Source of the DNA: Thermosipho japonicus
Lineage (GTDB): Bacteria; Thermotogota; Thermotogae; Thermotogales; Fervidobacteriaceae
Direction of reading: 5' to 3'
Assembly (NCBI RefSeq): GCF_014201655.1
Contig: NZ_JACHEX010000002.1
Coordinates: 124,001-188,000 of the forward strand
DNA length: 64,000 bases
In this document: positions 18,449 to 27,163 of the stretch, in pieces
How the letters are laid out: each line of letters begins with the position of its first letter
Numbering within the stretch: position 1 is the first letter of the stretch
Notes under the pieces: generated by a model
The model's input: only the letters and a program-made list of their open reading frames with translations
Told to the model about the DNA's origin: nothing
Databases searched by the model: none
Translations under genes and position numbers: made by a program

Positions 18449-20062
18449 TTATTCAATCAAAATTAAAAATGGATAGTGCGCCTGCCCACCTTCATATGTT
18501 TCAAGTTCTAAATCTGGATATATATTTGAAATAAAGCTTTCAAAAATATCAATTTCTACTGCTGTTGCATCCTTTCCAATTATTGCTGTCACAATTTCCC
18601 TATCTTCAATATCTTCAATTTTTTCAAACGTCTTTTCAAGTGCAATTCTAAAATCCATATCATGTACTGAAAAATCATTATTTAAAAAGATAAGATACTC
18701 ATCTTTCTTTATCTTCTCACCTTTCAATTTTGCATTTCTAACCGCTCTAGTAATAGATATAGTTACAACTTCTAAAATTGCTTCTTTAAAAACTTCAAAC
18801 AATTTTTCTGGTTCTTCATCAGGAATATTCCTAATCAATGCTGCAATACATTCTTGAACATTCTTACTCTCAACAACGTATACAGCTTTATCTTTAACAG
18901 TCTCTGCAACCTGTTTTGCAGCAAGTATAATATTTGAATTGTTTGGAAAAACAAACACATTTTCGGCATTAACACTTTCAACTGCAGCTTTCAAATCGGC
19001 AGTACTTGGATTCATTGTTTGACCGCCAAAAACTATCTGGTCAACCCCTAAATCTTTTAAAATTCTTGAAATCCCTTCACCAGGAGACACAGCTACTATT
19101 CCTATTTTCTTTTTCTCTTGTTCTACTTCTTTTGAAACAAAATGCTCATGTTGCATTTTCATATTATCTATTTTAACTTTCATCAATTCTCCAACTGTTA
19201 AGAACTTTTCTATTACACTTCCAGGGTTATTGGTATGCACATGTAACTTGATTACACTATCTTGAACGAAAAATACTACTGAATCTCCAATTTCATACAA
19301 AAAGTTTCTTAACTCCTCTTCCTTATCAGCTTCTAAAGTCTCATAAGCCTTTATTATCAATTCGGTACAGTATTGAAATTTTAAATCTTCAGGAATTATA
19401 TTGATTTCTTCTACTGGCATTGTTGTAGTTTTTATATTCAAATCTATTTCTTTTTCGCCTTGTATATATTTATAAAACCCTTCAGCAATATAATATAATC
19501 CCTTTGCACCAGCATCAACAACACCTGCTTCCTTTAATTTTTTCAACATACTAGGTGTATCTTTAACTGCCTTATCTAAAACTTCAAGCACTTTTTCAAA
19601 AAATTCTTTAAAATCACTGCTGTCAATTAAATAATCAACATTCTCAGCCAAATACCTTATAGCAGTCAAGATAGTACCCTCTACTGGCTTCATAACTGCA
19701 CCATATGCGACTTCTTTTGCACTTTTAAATGCGTATGCAAAATCTTCTATCGTTATTTCAGTCTTTCCTTTCAAGTAATCTGTAAATCCTCTAAAAATTT
19801 GCGACAAGATTACTCCAGAATTCCCTCGCGCACCCATCAATGTTCCATTTCTTATAGCTTCTATTATCTTATCTGCTCTTTCATCTTCCACACTCTCAAG
19901 ATATTTACAACCTTCCAAAAGTGTTGATGACATATTTGACCCGGTGTCACCATCTGGAACCGGAAAAACATTTAGTGCATTTATCTCGTCTTTATGTTTT
20001 AAAAGATTTTCTGCACCTTTCATAAATAAATATTTCAGCTCTTTGGCTGTTATTTTATCCAA
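18449..20062 (-). CDS. fakA: DAK2-domain kinase, FakA/YloV family
   Basis: The 537-residue protein has an N-terminal DhaL-type ATP-binding domain with the metal-binding PVPDGDTGSNMSSTL motif (near residue 33) and GARGNSGVILSQIFRGF (near 75), a middle domain, and a C-terminal DegV-like domain with HVHTNNPG and GGQTMNPSTADL. FakA phosphorylates fatty acids bound to a DegV-family FakB protein for phospholipid synthesis. No FakB gene is in the window. The Asp23-like gene lies just upstream, as in the yloU-yloV pair of Firmicutes. It starts with TTG. Confidence 0.9.
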   Translation of the reverse strand: MDKITAKELKYLFMKGAENLLKHKDEINALNVFPVPDGDTGSNMSSTLLEGCKYLESVEDERADKIIEAIRNGTLMGARGNSGVILSQIFRGFTDYLKGKTEITIEDFAYAFKSAKEVAYGAVMKPVEGTILTAIRYLAENVDYLIDSSDFKEFFEKVLEVLDKAVKDTPSMLKKLKEAGVVDAGAKGLYYIAEGFYKYIQGEKEIDLNIKTTTMPVEEINIIPEDLKFQYCTELIIKAYETLEADKEEELRNFLYEIGDSVVFFVQDSVIKLHVHTNNPGSVIEKFLTVGELMKVKIDNMKMQHEHFVSKEVEQEKKKIGIVAVSPGEGISRILKDLGVDQIVFGGQTMNPSTADLKAAVESVNAENVFVFPNNSNIILAAKQVAETVKDKAVYVVESKNVQECIAALIRNIPDEEPEKLFEVFKEAILEVVTISITRAVRNAKLKGEKIKKDEYLIFLNNDFSVHDMDFRIALEKTFEKIEDIEDREIVTAIIGKDATAVEIDIFESFISNIYPDLELETYEGGQAHYPFLILIE

Positions 20063-20078
20063 TGTATAACCCTCCTTA

Positions 20079-20408
20079 CTATTTCACGTCTATAACATGG
20101 ACATTTACTTCAACACTTTCACAGCCAGCTAAATTTTGAAGTTTATGTTTCACATTTTCTATAATATTCCTTCCGACCTCTGAAATTTTTGTACCATATT
20201 CCAATTCTACATAAGCATCAACTTTAACGTGTCCAAATTCATCTTCTTGAATCTTAACTCTACTTTCCTCACTACTCAGTAGTTTTGAAAACCAGCTATC
20301 TGAAGAAATACTTACGGGACCGTAAGTTTCTAAAATTGCAAAATATACTAATTTTCTAATTGCATTTAACGTAATATCAAGTTCACCAAGTTCTGTTTGA
20401 ATCTTCAT
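20079..20408 (-). CDS. Asp23/Gls24 family protein (YloU-like)
   Basis: The 109-residue protein has the family pattern: a short N-terminal strand (IQTELGELDITLNAIRKLVYFAILETYG), a central VKVDAYVELEYGTKISEVGRNIIENVKHKL stretch read in parts, and a closing SVEVNVHVIDVK. Members are linked to envelope stress and alkaline response, usually next to the fakA-like kinase as here. The ATG at 20408 follows an AGGAGGA site; the frame upstream to 20429 lies inside dxs and has no support. It overlaps the end of dxs by 26 bases. Confidence 0.88.
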   Translation of the reverse strand: MKIQTELGELDITLNAIRKLVYFAILETYGPVSISSDSWFSKLLSSEESRVKIQEDEFGHVKVDAYVELEYGTKISEVGRNIIENVKHKLQNLAGCESVEVNVHVIDVK

Positions 20409-22224
20409 AATTCTTCCTCCTTTCAACAATACCTTTTATCTGATTTTCAATCCCCTCTTCATCAAGCTTTAGCAGTTTTAAAAGTTCTTTTCTACTTCCA
20501 TGTGGTACAAATCTATCTTCAATTCCTAATATTCTAATCTCTCCATACCTGCTCAGAGACTCTCCAAAACCACCATTTATAACTCCTTCTTCGATGGAAA
20601 AAACTTCCTCGTGATTTTCAAAAACCCAACCTAAAGTTTCCACATCGATTGGTTTTACCGACCTTGCATACACTAAAGTCCATCCATTCCTCTCTGCAAC
20701 GGAAAGTGCTGATTTTGTAGGATATCCAGTTGCAATAATAGCAATATCTTTTCCTTCATTTAAAATTTGCCATTTATCCAGATCAACCAATCTTATTTTA
20801 TCATATAATTCTTCAAATTTCCCAAATTCATAATCACGTGGGTATCTTATTGCAACCGGTCCATCTATATTAAACTTAAAAATAGTATGCATTATATTAA
20901 GCAAATCTTGAATATCCATCGGTGCATAAATCTTCATATTTGGAATCATTTTCAAGTATGCAATATCAAAAACTCCATGATGAGTTGGCCCATCCTCACC
21001 CACTACACCAGCTCTGTCAATTGCAAAAATTACTGGGAGATTCTGGAGAGCTATATCATGAATTATTTGATCAAACCCTCTTTGCAAAAAGGTAGAATAC
21101 ACAGCAAAAACAGGTTTAAAACCCAAAGTAGACATTCCTCCAGCAAATGTGACACACATTTGCTCTGTTATTCCAAGATCAAAAAATCTTTCTGGAAATC
21201 TTTTTGCAAATTCAGTTAAACCCGTTCCACTCTTCATGGCAGCGGTAATTGCCACAACCTTTTCATCTTTTTCTGCAATTTTAGTTAACATTTTACCAAA
21301 TGCTTCACTATACGAAATTATTCCCTTATTTTTTATGAAAACTCCCGATGAAACATCAAATTTACCCGCACTATGAAAACTTTCAGGATCAACTTCTGAA
21401 TTTTCAAAACCTTTACCTTTAACTGTATTAACAGTTAGTATTGTAGGATAATCATAATCTTTAATTCGTCTTAATTCTTCTTCTAGTTCTTTCAAATTAT
21501 GCCCATCAACAGGTCCAAAATGTTTCAACCCAAGCCCCTCAAAGAAATCTTCTCCGCTAATTGAAACCTTTATAGCATCTCTTATCCGTTTCAATTCATT
21601 CTTTAATTCAAAACTCACAGATTTTTTTAAAGTTTTTTTGGTTTCTAAATACACTTTACTTGATCTAAGCTTGTCAAAAAGGTGAGATAGCGCACCTACA
21701 TTTTTTGATATTGACATAGAATTATTATTAACAATTATTTTTATCTTCGAATTTAAAGTCTTAATTTGATTTAATGCCTCAAGTGATTGACCAGAGGTTA
21801 GAGCACCATCACCAATAACTACTACTACATTTGCACTGCTATTATTTAATCGCAATGCCTGCTCAATTCCTAGTGCAGCAGAAATAGCCGTTCCGACATG
21901 CCCTGCACCAAATCTATCAACATGAGATTCAAAAATGTTTGTATATCCACTCAAACCATTAAATCTTCGAATAGTTGAAAACAAACCCCATCTTCCAGTT
22001 AACAACTTGTGAGTGTAAGTTTGATGCCCTGTATCCCAAATAATGAAATCTTCATAGGGGTTGTAAACTCTATAAAGTGCAAGAGTTAGCTCAACCACAC
22101 CTAAGTTTGACGCAAGATGGCCACCATTTTTTGATATGACATCTATAATATATTCTCTTATGTGCTCTGCAAAATTATCTAACTCATCGTAATCCATTCT
22201 TCTTATATAAGAAATATAATCCAC
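20383..22224 (-). CDS. dxs: 1-deoxy-D-xylulose-5-phosphate synthase
   Basis: Dxs condenses pyruvate and glyceraldehyde 3-phosphate in the first step of the MEP isoprenoid pathway, using thiamine diphosphate. The 613-residue protein shows HLASNLGVVELTLALYRV, WDTGHQTYTHKLLTGR, the thiamine motif IGDGALTSGQSLEALNQI with NNNSMSIS, then FFDLGITEQMCVTFAGG and DRAGVVGEDGPTHHGVFD. Length and motifs are complete. The GTG start has GAGG 7 bases upstream. It lies downstream of serS. Confidence 0.97.
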   Translation of the reverse strand: MDYISYIRRMDYDELDNFAEHIREYIIDVISKNGGHLASNLGVVELTLALYRVYNPYEDFIIWDTGHQTYTHKLLTGRWGLFSTIRRFNGLSGYTNIFESHVDRFGAGHVGTAISAALGIEQALRLNNSSANVVVVIGDGALTSGQSLEALNQIKTLNSKIKIIVNNNSMSISKNVGALSHLFDKLRSSKVYLETKKTLKKSVSFELKNELKRIRDAIKVSISGEDFFEGLGLKHFGPVDGHNLKELEEELRRIKDYDYPTILTVNTVKGKGFENSEVDPESFHSAGKFDVSSGVFIKNKGIISYSEAFGKMLTKIAEKDEKVVAITAAMKSGTGLTEFAKRFPERFFDLGITEQMCVTFAGGMSTLGFKPVFAVYSTFLQRGFDQIIHDIALQNLPVIFAIDRAGVVGEDGPTHHGVFDIAYLKMIPNMKIYAPMDIQDLLNIMHTIFKFNIDGPVAIRYPRDYEFGKFEELYDKIRLVDLDKWQILNEGKDIAIIATGYPTKSALSVAERNGWTLVYARSVKPIDVETLGWVFENHEEVFSIEEGVINGGFGESLSRYGEIRILGIEDRFVPHGSRKELLKLLKLDEEGIENQIKGIVERRKNYEDSNRTW

Positions 22225-22250
22225 TTAATCACCTCTTTAATTTGAAAAAA

Positions 22251-23531
22251 TTATCTAACTTCTATTTTCTCAACTCCCATGTAAGGAACTAAAACTTTTG
22301 GAACAGTTATACTTCCATCCTTGTTCTGATAGTTTTCAACAATAGCCACCAAAGTTCTTCCAACGGCAAGTCCAGATCCATTAAGTGCATGTGCATAATG
22401 CAATTTATTGTCACTTCCTCTGTACCTTATATTCGATCTTCTTGTCTGAAAATCTGTAGTGTTACTGCATGAAGAAATTTCCTTGTAGGAATTGTAAGAT
22501 GGAAGCCACACTTCAATATCATAAGTTTTTGCAGAAACAAATCCTAAATCACCACTGCACAAAGAAACAACCCTGTAAGGAAGTTCCAAAAGCTGTAATA
22601 TCCTTTCTGCATCCTGTGTTAATTTTTCAAGATCCTCAAAGGATCTTTCAGGAGTTGTTATCCATACTAGTTCTACCTTATCAAATTGATGTTGTCTAAT
22701 CATTCCACGAACATCTTTTCCATAGCTTCCTGCTTCTCTTCTGTAGCATGCAGAATACGCTGTATATTTTATTGGAAGATCTTTTTCAGAAAGAATTTCT
22801 TGGGCATGAAGTGCCACAAGTGGAACTTCAGCTGTTGGAATTAAAAACATATCATCTTTTTCAATACGATATGCATCTTCTTCAAATTTTGGAAGTTTAC
22901 CAGTCCAAAGCATTGCGTCTCTCTTAACAAGTTGTGGTACCCAAACTTCTGTATATCCATGTTCTCTTGTATGAACATCAAGCATAAATTGAATCAAGGC
23001 TCTCTCAAGTCTTGCTAAATAACTATACAAAACTGTAAACCTTGAACCACTTAATTTTGCACCTCTTTCAAAATCCATCATTGAAAGTTCAGGCCCAAGA
23101 TCCCAATGAGCTTTAGGCTCAAAATCAAACTTTCTAGGCTCTCCCCATCTTCTAATTTCGACATTTTCCGATTCATCTTTTCCAAACGAAACATCTTCTG
23201 ATGGAATATTTGGAATATTCAATGCTAAATTTTGCATTTCTTCTTCTAATTTTTTTTCTTGCTCTTCTATTTTCTTTATCTCTTCTCCTATTTTCTTACT
23301 TTCTTCTATTAATTTACTCGCTTTTTCATTATCTTTTTCAGCCTTTGCTTTTGCAACTAGCTTAGAGAACTCATTCCTCTTTGCTTTCAATTCATTTACC
23401 TTCGCAACAAGTTGTCTCCATTCTTTATCTACATCTAAAATTTTGTCAATAATTTCTGTTTCCATATTTCTTTTCTTTAAAGCATCATAAAATATTTCAG
23501 GACTTTTTCTTAATAATTTAACATCAATCAT
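22251..23531 (-). CDS. serS: Seryl-tRNA synthetase
   Basis: SerS charges tRNA(Ser) and tRNA(Sec). The N-terminal coiled-coil tRNA-binding arm (about residues 28-105, rich in KAK, EES and [10 protein letters not shown]) is followed by the class II core with motif 2 region [28 protein letters not shown] and motif 3 [21 protein letters not shown]. The ATG at 23531 is 8 bases after GAGGAG, which is also the end of mtnA; an in-frame GTG at 23540 is too close. The start lies 6 bases past the mtnA stop. Confidence 0.97.
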   Translation of the reverse strand: MIDVKLLRKSPEIFYDALKKRNMETEIIDKILDVDKEWRQLVAKVNELKAKRNEFSKLVAKAKAEKDNEKASKLIEESKKIGEEIKKIEEQEKKLEEEMQNLALNIPNIPSEDVSFGKDESENVEIRRWGEPRKFDFEPKAHWDLGPELSMMDFERGAKLSGSRFTVLYSYLARLERALIQFMLDVHTREHGYTEVWVPQLVKRDAMLWTGKLPKFEEDAYRIEKDDMFLIPTAEVPLVALHAQEILSEKDLPIKYTAYSACYRREAGSYGKDVRGMIRQHQFDKVELVWITTPERSFEDLEKLTQDAERILQLLELPYRVVSLCSGDLGFVSAKTYDIEVWLPSYNSYKEISSCSNTTDFQTRRSNIRYRGSDNKLHYAHALNGSGLAVGRTLVAIVENYQNKDGSITVPKVLVPYMGVEKIEVR

Positions 23532-23536
23532 TTTAA

Positions 23537-24577
23537 TCACTCCTCAAACAACTTTTTTAAATTTTCTTCGTAAGGAGGGTAAACTACGCCTTTTTCCGTT
23601 ATTATTGCAGTTACAAGCTCTGCATCTGTAACATCAAATGCAGGATTAAACACTTTTACCTCATCTGGTGCGATCTGTCTTCCACCGCAATGTGTAACCT
23701 CTGTATGCTTTCTTTCTTCAATAGGAATATCTTTACCAGTTTTTGTATTCAAATCAATTGTACTTGTTGGCGCAGCTACATAAAAAGGAATTCCGTGCCT
23801 TTTTGCCAAAACAGCAACCATATAAGTTCCTATCTTATTTGCAACATCACCATTTGCAGCTACTCTGTCTGCACCAACAATTACTGCGTTTATTTTACCA
23901 AGTTTCATTGACCAACCAGACATATTATCACTTATTAATGTTACATCTATACCGTCCTTCATCAATTCCCAAGCAGTAAGTCTAGCCCCTTGCAAGTATG
24001 GCCTTGTTTCATCAGCAAAAACTTTTATCTTCTTTCCTTGCTCAACAGCCGCTCTTATAACTCCAAGAGCTGTACCATAATCAACCGTTGCAAGTGCACC
24101 TGCATTACAATGAGTTAATACAGTATCTCCATCTTTTAAAAGTTCTGCACCATATCTACCAATTGCCTTATTTACCTCAATATCTTCTTTTGCAATATTC
24201 ATAGCTTCTTCTTCAAGATATTCTAAAACACCTTCTGTTTTTCCATATTTCTTTAACGAATCTTCCATTCTATTTAAAGCCCAAAATAAATTAACCGCTG
24301 TAGGTCTTGTATTTGCTAAAACTTCTTTTACTTCTTCCACTTTTTTAACAAATGCATTAAAATCTTCAACAAACATTTCTCTTGCTCCAAGAACATATCC
24401 AAAAGCTGCAGAAGCACCTATAGCAGGAGCGCCTCTTACAACCATATCTTTTATAGCTACAGCAACTTCCTTATATGACTTGCAACTAACATACTCTTCA
24501 ACAAGTGGTATTTTCCTCTGATCAATTAGAATCAATTCATCTCCCGTCCATTCCATAGTCATAGTTTTTAATTTCAT
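23537..24577 (-). CDS. mtnA: S-methyl-5-thioribose-1-phosphate isomerase
   Basis: MtnA isomerises methylthioribose 1-phosphate to methylthioribulose 1-phosphate in methionine salvage. The 346-residue protein has [37 protein letters not shown] (catalytic cysteine), [38 protein letters not shown] (catalytic aspartate) and AAPTSTIDL. Eukaryotic eIF2B-like and ribose 1,5-bisphosphate isomerase relatives are alternatives, but the motifs match MtnA best. It is the first gene of the long minus-strand run. Confidence 0.94.
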   Translation of the reverse strand: MKLKTMTMEWTGDELILIDQRKIPLVEEYVSCKSYKEVAVAIKDMVVRGAPAIGASAAFGYVLGAREMFVEDFNAFVKKVEEVKEVLANTRPTAVNLFWALNRMEDSLKKYGKTEGVLEYLEEEAMNIAKEDIEVNKAIGRYGAELLKDGDTVLTHCNAGALATVDYGTALGVIRAAVEQGKKIKVFADETRPYLQGARLTAWELMKDGIDVTLISDNMSGWSMKLGKINAVIVGADRVAANGDVANKIGTYMVAVLAKRHGIPFYVAAPTSTIDLNTKTGKDIPIEERKHTEVTHCGGRQIAPDEVKVFNPAFDVTDAELVTAIITEKGVVYPPYEENLKKLFEE

Positions 24578-24611
24578 ATCAAAACCTCCTTTTCACTTTA
24601 TCTATTATTTA

Positions 24612-24620
24612 ATTATATCA
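24612..24620 (-). promoter_or_regulatory. Extended -10 promoter for the mtnA operon
   Basis: On the minus strand this reads TGATATAAT, an extended -10 element. No good -35 is seen 17 bases upstream (TATTTA). Transcription would start near 24605, giving a leader of about 28 bases with GGAGG just before the mtnA ATG. It is the only promoter-like element upstream of the long minus-strand gene run. Confidence 0.6.
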
Positions 24621-24675
24621 TATCTTAAAATAACTAAATATTTCTAAATAGTAAAATAAAATGTATGTTTTAAAC

Positions 24676-24702
24676 TTTTGATGAAAATAAACAAGATAAA
24701 AT
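24676..24702 (+). promoter_or_regulatory. Possible promoter of the alkaline phosphatase gene
   Basis: TTTTGA at 24676-24681 and TAAAAT at 24697-24702 are separated by 15 bases. The elements are imperfect and the DNA is A+T-rich, so this is a weak call. Transcription from here would give a leader of about 50 bases before the GGGAGGGAG ribosome site and ATG at 24760. Confidence 0.35.
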
Positions 24703-24759
24703 AACAAAGCCCAATCTAGAAAGTTTTTTGCTTAATTTCAAAAAAAGGGAGGGAGCTTT

Positions 24760-26070
24760 ATGAAAAAACTTTTACTTATATTGCTTTTACTAGTCTCTGT
24801 ATTTTCATTTTCTGTAAAAAACGTTATCTACATGATTGGAGATGGTATGGGGATTAACCATGCAATTCTTGCTAGCTATCTTGAAGGAAGACTTCTAGAG
24901 TTTATGAAAACCCAAAATATTGCACTAGTAACTACACATTCTGCAAATAGTAATGTTACGGACTCAGCAGCTGCTGGAACTGCACTTTTTACTGGTTTTA
25001 AAACTAACAACGGAATGATCGGCATATTGCCAGATGGCACGACTGTTCCTACAATTGCGGAAATTGCAGCAAAACACAGTGTAAAAATTGGAATAATAGC
25101 AACATCAAGAATTACTCACGCAACCCCAGGCACAGTGTATGGCCACGTGAATTCAAGAAAGGATGAAAATACTCTTGCAGAACAATTAGTTAACTGCTCT
25201 ATAACAGTTGCGTTTGGTGGCGGCTGGAGACATTTTGTAGCAACTGGCGGAAAAAGAAGTGATGGAAAAGATTTAATTAAATTGGCAAAAGAAAAAGGAT
25301 TTGATTATATTACAACAAAAGAAGAATTACTTAATTACAACGGAAAAAAAGTAATAGGACTTTTCAATTCAAGCCATTTACCAGCGTATACTGATAGGGT
25401 AAATGAACCAACACTTTCTGAGATGACAAAAAAAGCCCTTGAAGTACTGGCAAAAGATAATTCACCTTTCTTTTTAATGATCGAAGGCTCACAAATAGAC
25501 TGGGAAGCACATGGAAATGATCCATACGGTGTTTGGAAAGAAATAATAGAATTTGAAGAAGCATTCAAAGTTGCTATGGAATTTTTAAAACAAAACCCAG
25601 ATACCTTAATTATTGTAACAGCAGATCATGAAACCGGAGGCCTCGGCCTTTCAAGCGGCGGATATTACTTTGATGTTGAAATGATAAGAAAATTTAGTAA
25701 AAACACAGATTTTATATCAAAAGAGTCAAATAAAGACAAAAATAAATTAAAAGAGCTCATTAAAAAATACTATCAATTAGAGTTAACTGATGAAGATTTA
25801 GAGCTTTTCAACTCTCTAGTAAAAGAACAAGGAAATTCATATTATGCATTTTCAAATGTAATAGGAAGATTAGTAAGTAAAAAAGCACACCTTGGTTGGA
25901 CCACATATGATCACACAGGCGCCCCTGTTGCACTATATGCCTTTGGACAAGGTGCCGATAACTTTAAAGGATTAATAGACAACACTGAAATACCAAGAAT
26001 TATTGCAAGGCTTGCAGGATATCCACTTACATTCCCAACCTATCAATTACCAGTATCGGGTAGACATTAA
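24760..26070 (+). CDS. phoA: Exported alkaline phosphatase
   Basis: This phosphomonoesterase should act in the periplasm or outside the cell. The 436-residue protein starts with a Sec signal peptide (MKKLLLILLLLVSVFSFS). The active-site features are the metal ligand in YMIGDGMGINH (Asp28), the nucleophile in VTDSAAAGTALFTG (Ser69), ATPGTVYGHVNSR, IEGSQIDWEAHGND, TADHETGGLGL, and the final zinc histidine in GWTTYDHTGAPV. It is flanked by a weak promoter and a strong terminator, so it is a single-gene unit divergent from the mtnA operon. Confidence 0.94.
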   Translation: MKKLLLILLLLVSVFSFSVKNVIYMIGDGMGINHAILASYLEGRLLEFMKTQNIALVTTHSANSNVTDSAAAGTALFTGFKTNNGMIGILPDGTTVPTIAEIAAKHSVKIGIIATSRITHATPGTVYGHVNSRKDENTLAEQLVNCSITVAFGGGWRHFVATGGKRSDGKDLIKLAKEKGFDYITTKEELLNYNGKKVIGLFNSSHLPAYTDRVNEPTLSEMTKKALEVLAKDNSPFFLMIEGSQIDWEAHGNDPYGVWKEIIEFEEAFKVAMEFLKQNPDTLIIVTADHETGGLGLSSGGYYFDVEMIRKFSKNTDFISKESNKDKNKLKELIKKYYQLELTDEDLELFNSLVKEQGNSYYAFSNVIGRLVSKKAHLGWTTYDHTGAPVALYAFGQGADNFKGLIDNTEIPRIIARLAGYPLTFPTYQLPVSGRH

Positions 26071-26091
26071 TTAAGTAAATGTTAGGTAAAA

Positions 26092-26133
26092 AATAACCCC
26101 CAAGATAATCAAATTTTTGGGGGTTATTTTTTT
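26092..26133. terminator. Bidirectional terminator between phosphatase and foldase genes
   Basis: A 12-base stem, AATAACCCCCAA (26092-26103) pairing with TTGGGGGTTATT (26117-26128), has a 13-base loop and is followed by a T run on the plus strand; the minus strand also has T-rich flanks. It lies between the convergent alkaline phosphatase and foldase genes and can serve both. Confidence 0.92.
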
Positions 26134-26143
26134 CATCTAACTA

Positions 26144-27151
26144 TTAATTTTTCTGTTCTACATCAACTTTATAATAAACCTCAACTGTACTTTCGTTTTT
26201 AAATTTACTAAATTCACTGTCAATAAAGTTGGCCCACAAATTTTTCTTCTTTTCAGACAAAACCACATTTGAAATTTCTTCCTTTACCTCTTCAAATTTT
26301 TTAGATTGCATTGGGATAACTTTTTCTACTTTAAAGATGTAATATTTTTCATCTACATTTATTGGGCCCAACAATGCACCTTGTGGTGCATTCTTTATAT
26401 AGTTCCATAACTTATCTGGGAAAGTAGTATCCTCAGCAATATTTTCATATTTAAAATGAGAAATTCCATATTCACTTGCAACACCATTAAACGTTTCACC
26501 GGAAACTATCTTAGTTTTTGCAGCATTTGCAACTTTTTCATTGTCAAAAGCTATTAAGCTTAGAGTATATTGTGTTGGTGTAGAATACTCATCAATATGC
26601 TTTTGATAGTAATCCTTCAATTCTTCATCAGAAACTGTTGCATCTTTTGTAACCACATTAAAAAGTTTTTCAAGTGATAGATTAACAAGCGTTTCAAAAT
26701 ACATCTTTTCTTTAAAATCTTCTAAAGTTCCCATATTTGCATACTGCAAATACATATCAAATGTTTTTTCATCAATTCCCTGTTGGTTTAAATAGTTTGA
26801 TATTTGTTTGTCGACTACATTTTTTACTTCTTCCTCAGTTGGTCTTGCTCCATATTTTTGGGCAAACTGTACTATTAACAACTTATTTACTAAATCATCT
26901 AAAACTACTCTTTTGTATCTTAATATTACTTTTACACCCTCTTCTGTATTCGATAAAACATTAAAAAACGTTTGATCCACCTGACTTATACCAATCATAA
27001 GTTTTTGCACGTCTGCAGCTCTATTTAATTGTTCAAGCGTAATAGTCTCACCGTTTACAACTGCAACAGTTGATGTTGCTGGAAGTTCCTCGGAAAAAAT
27101 CATCACTGAAAAAACAACCAAAAGTAAAAGTAAAAGTAAAAAACGTTTCAT
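26144..27151 (-). CDS. Exported peptidyl-prolyl isomerase/foldase, SurA/PrsA-like
   Basis: The 335-residue protein has a signal peptide (MKRFLLLLLLLVVFSVMIFS), an N-terminal SurA-like helical chaperone part (VAVVNGETITLEQLNRA and RRVVLDDLVNKLLI-type helices, about residues 28-185), and a parvulin-like rotamase region at about residues 195-290 (YTLSLIAFDNEKVANAAKTKI to PINVDEKYYIFKVEKVIP). The rotamase catalytic residues are not clearly conserved, so it may be mainly a chaperone for exported or outer-envelope proteins. It lies 12 bases after leuS. Confidence 0.82.
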   Translation of the reverse strand: MKRFLLLLLLLVVFSVMIFSEELPATSTVAVVNGETITLEQLNRAADVQKLMIGISQVDQTFFNVLSNTEEGVKVILRYKRVVLDDLVNKLLIVQFAQKYGARPTEEEVKNVVDKQISNYLNQQGIDEKTFDMYLQYANMGTLEDFKEKMYFETLVNLSLEKLFNVVTKDATVSDEELKDYYQKHIDEYSTPTQYTLSLIAFDNEKVANAAKTKIVSGETFNGVASEYGISHFKYENIAEDTTFPDKLWNYIKNAPQGALLGPINVDEKYYIFKVEKVIPMQSKKFEEVKEEISNVVLSEKKKNLWANFIDSEFSKFKNESTVEVYYKVDVEQKN

Positions 27152-27163
27152 ACAATCTCCTCC

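Noticed and set aside
24578-24611. SAM riboswitch before mtnA
   Set aside because: The leader is under 35 bases and has no paired arms.
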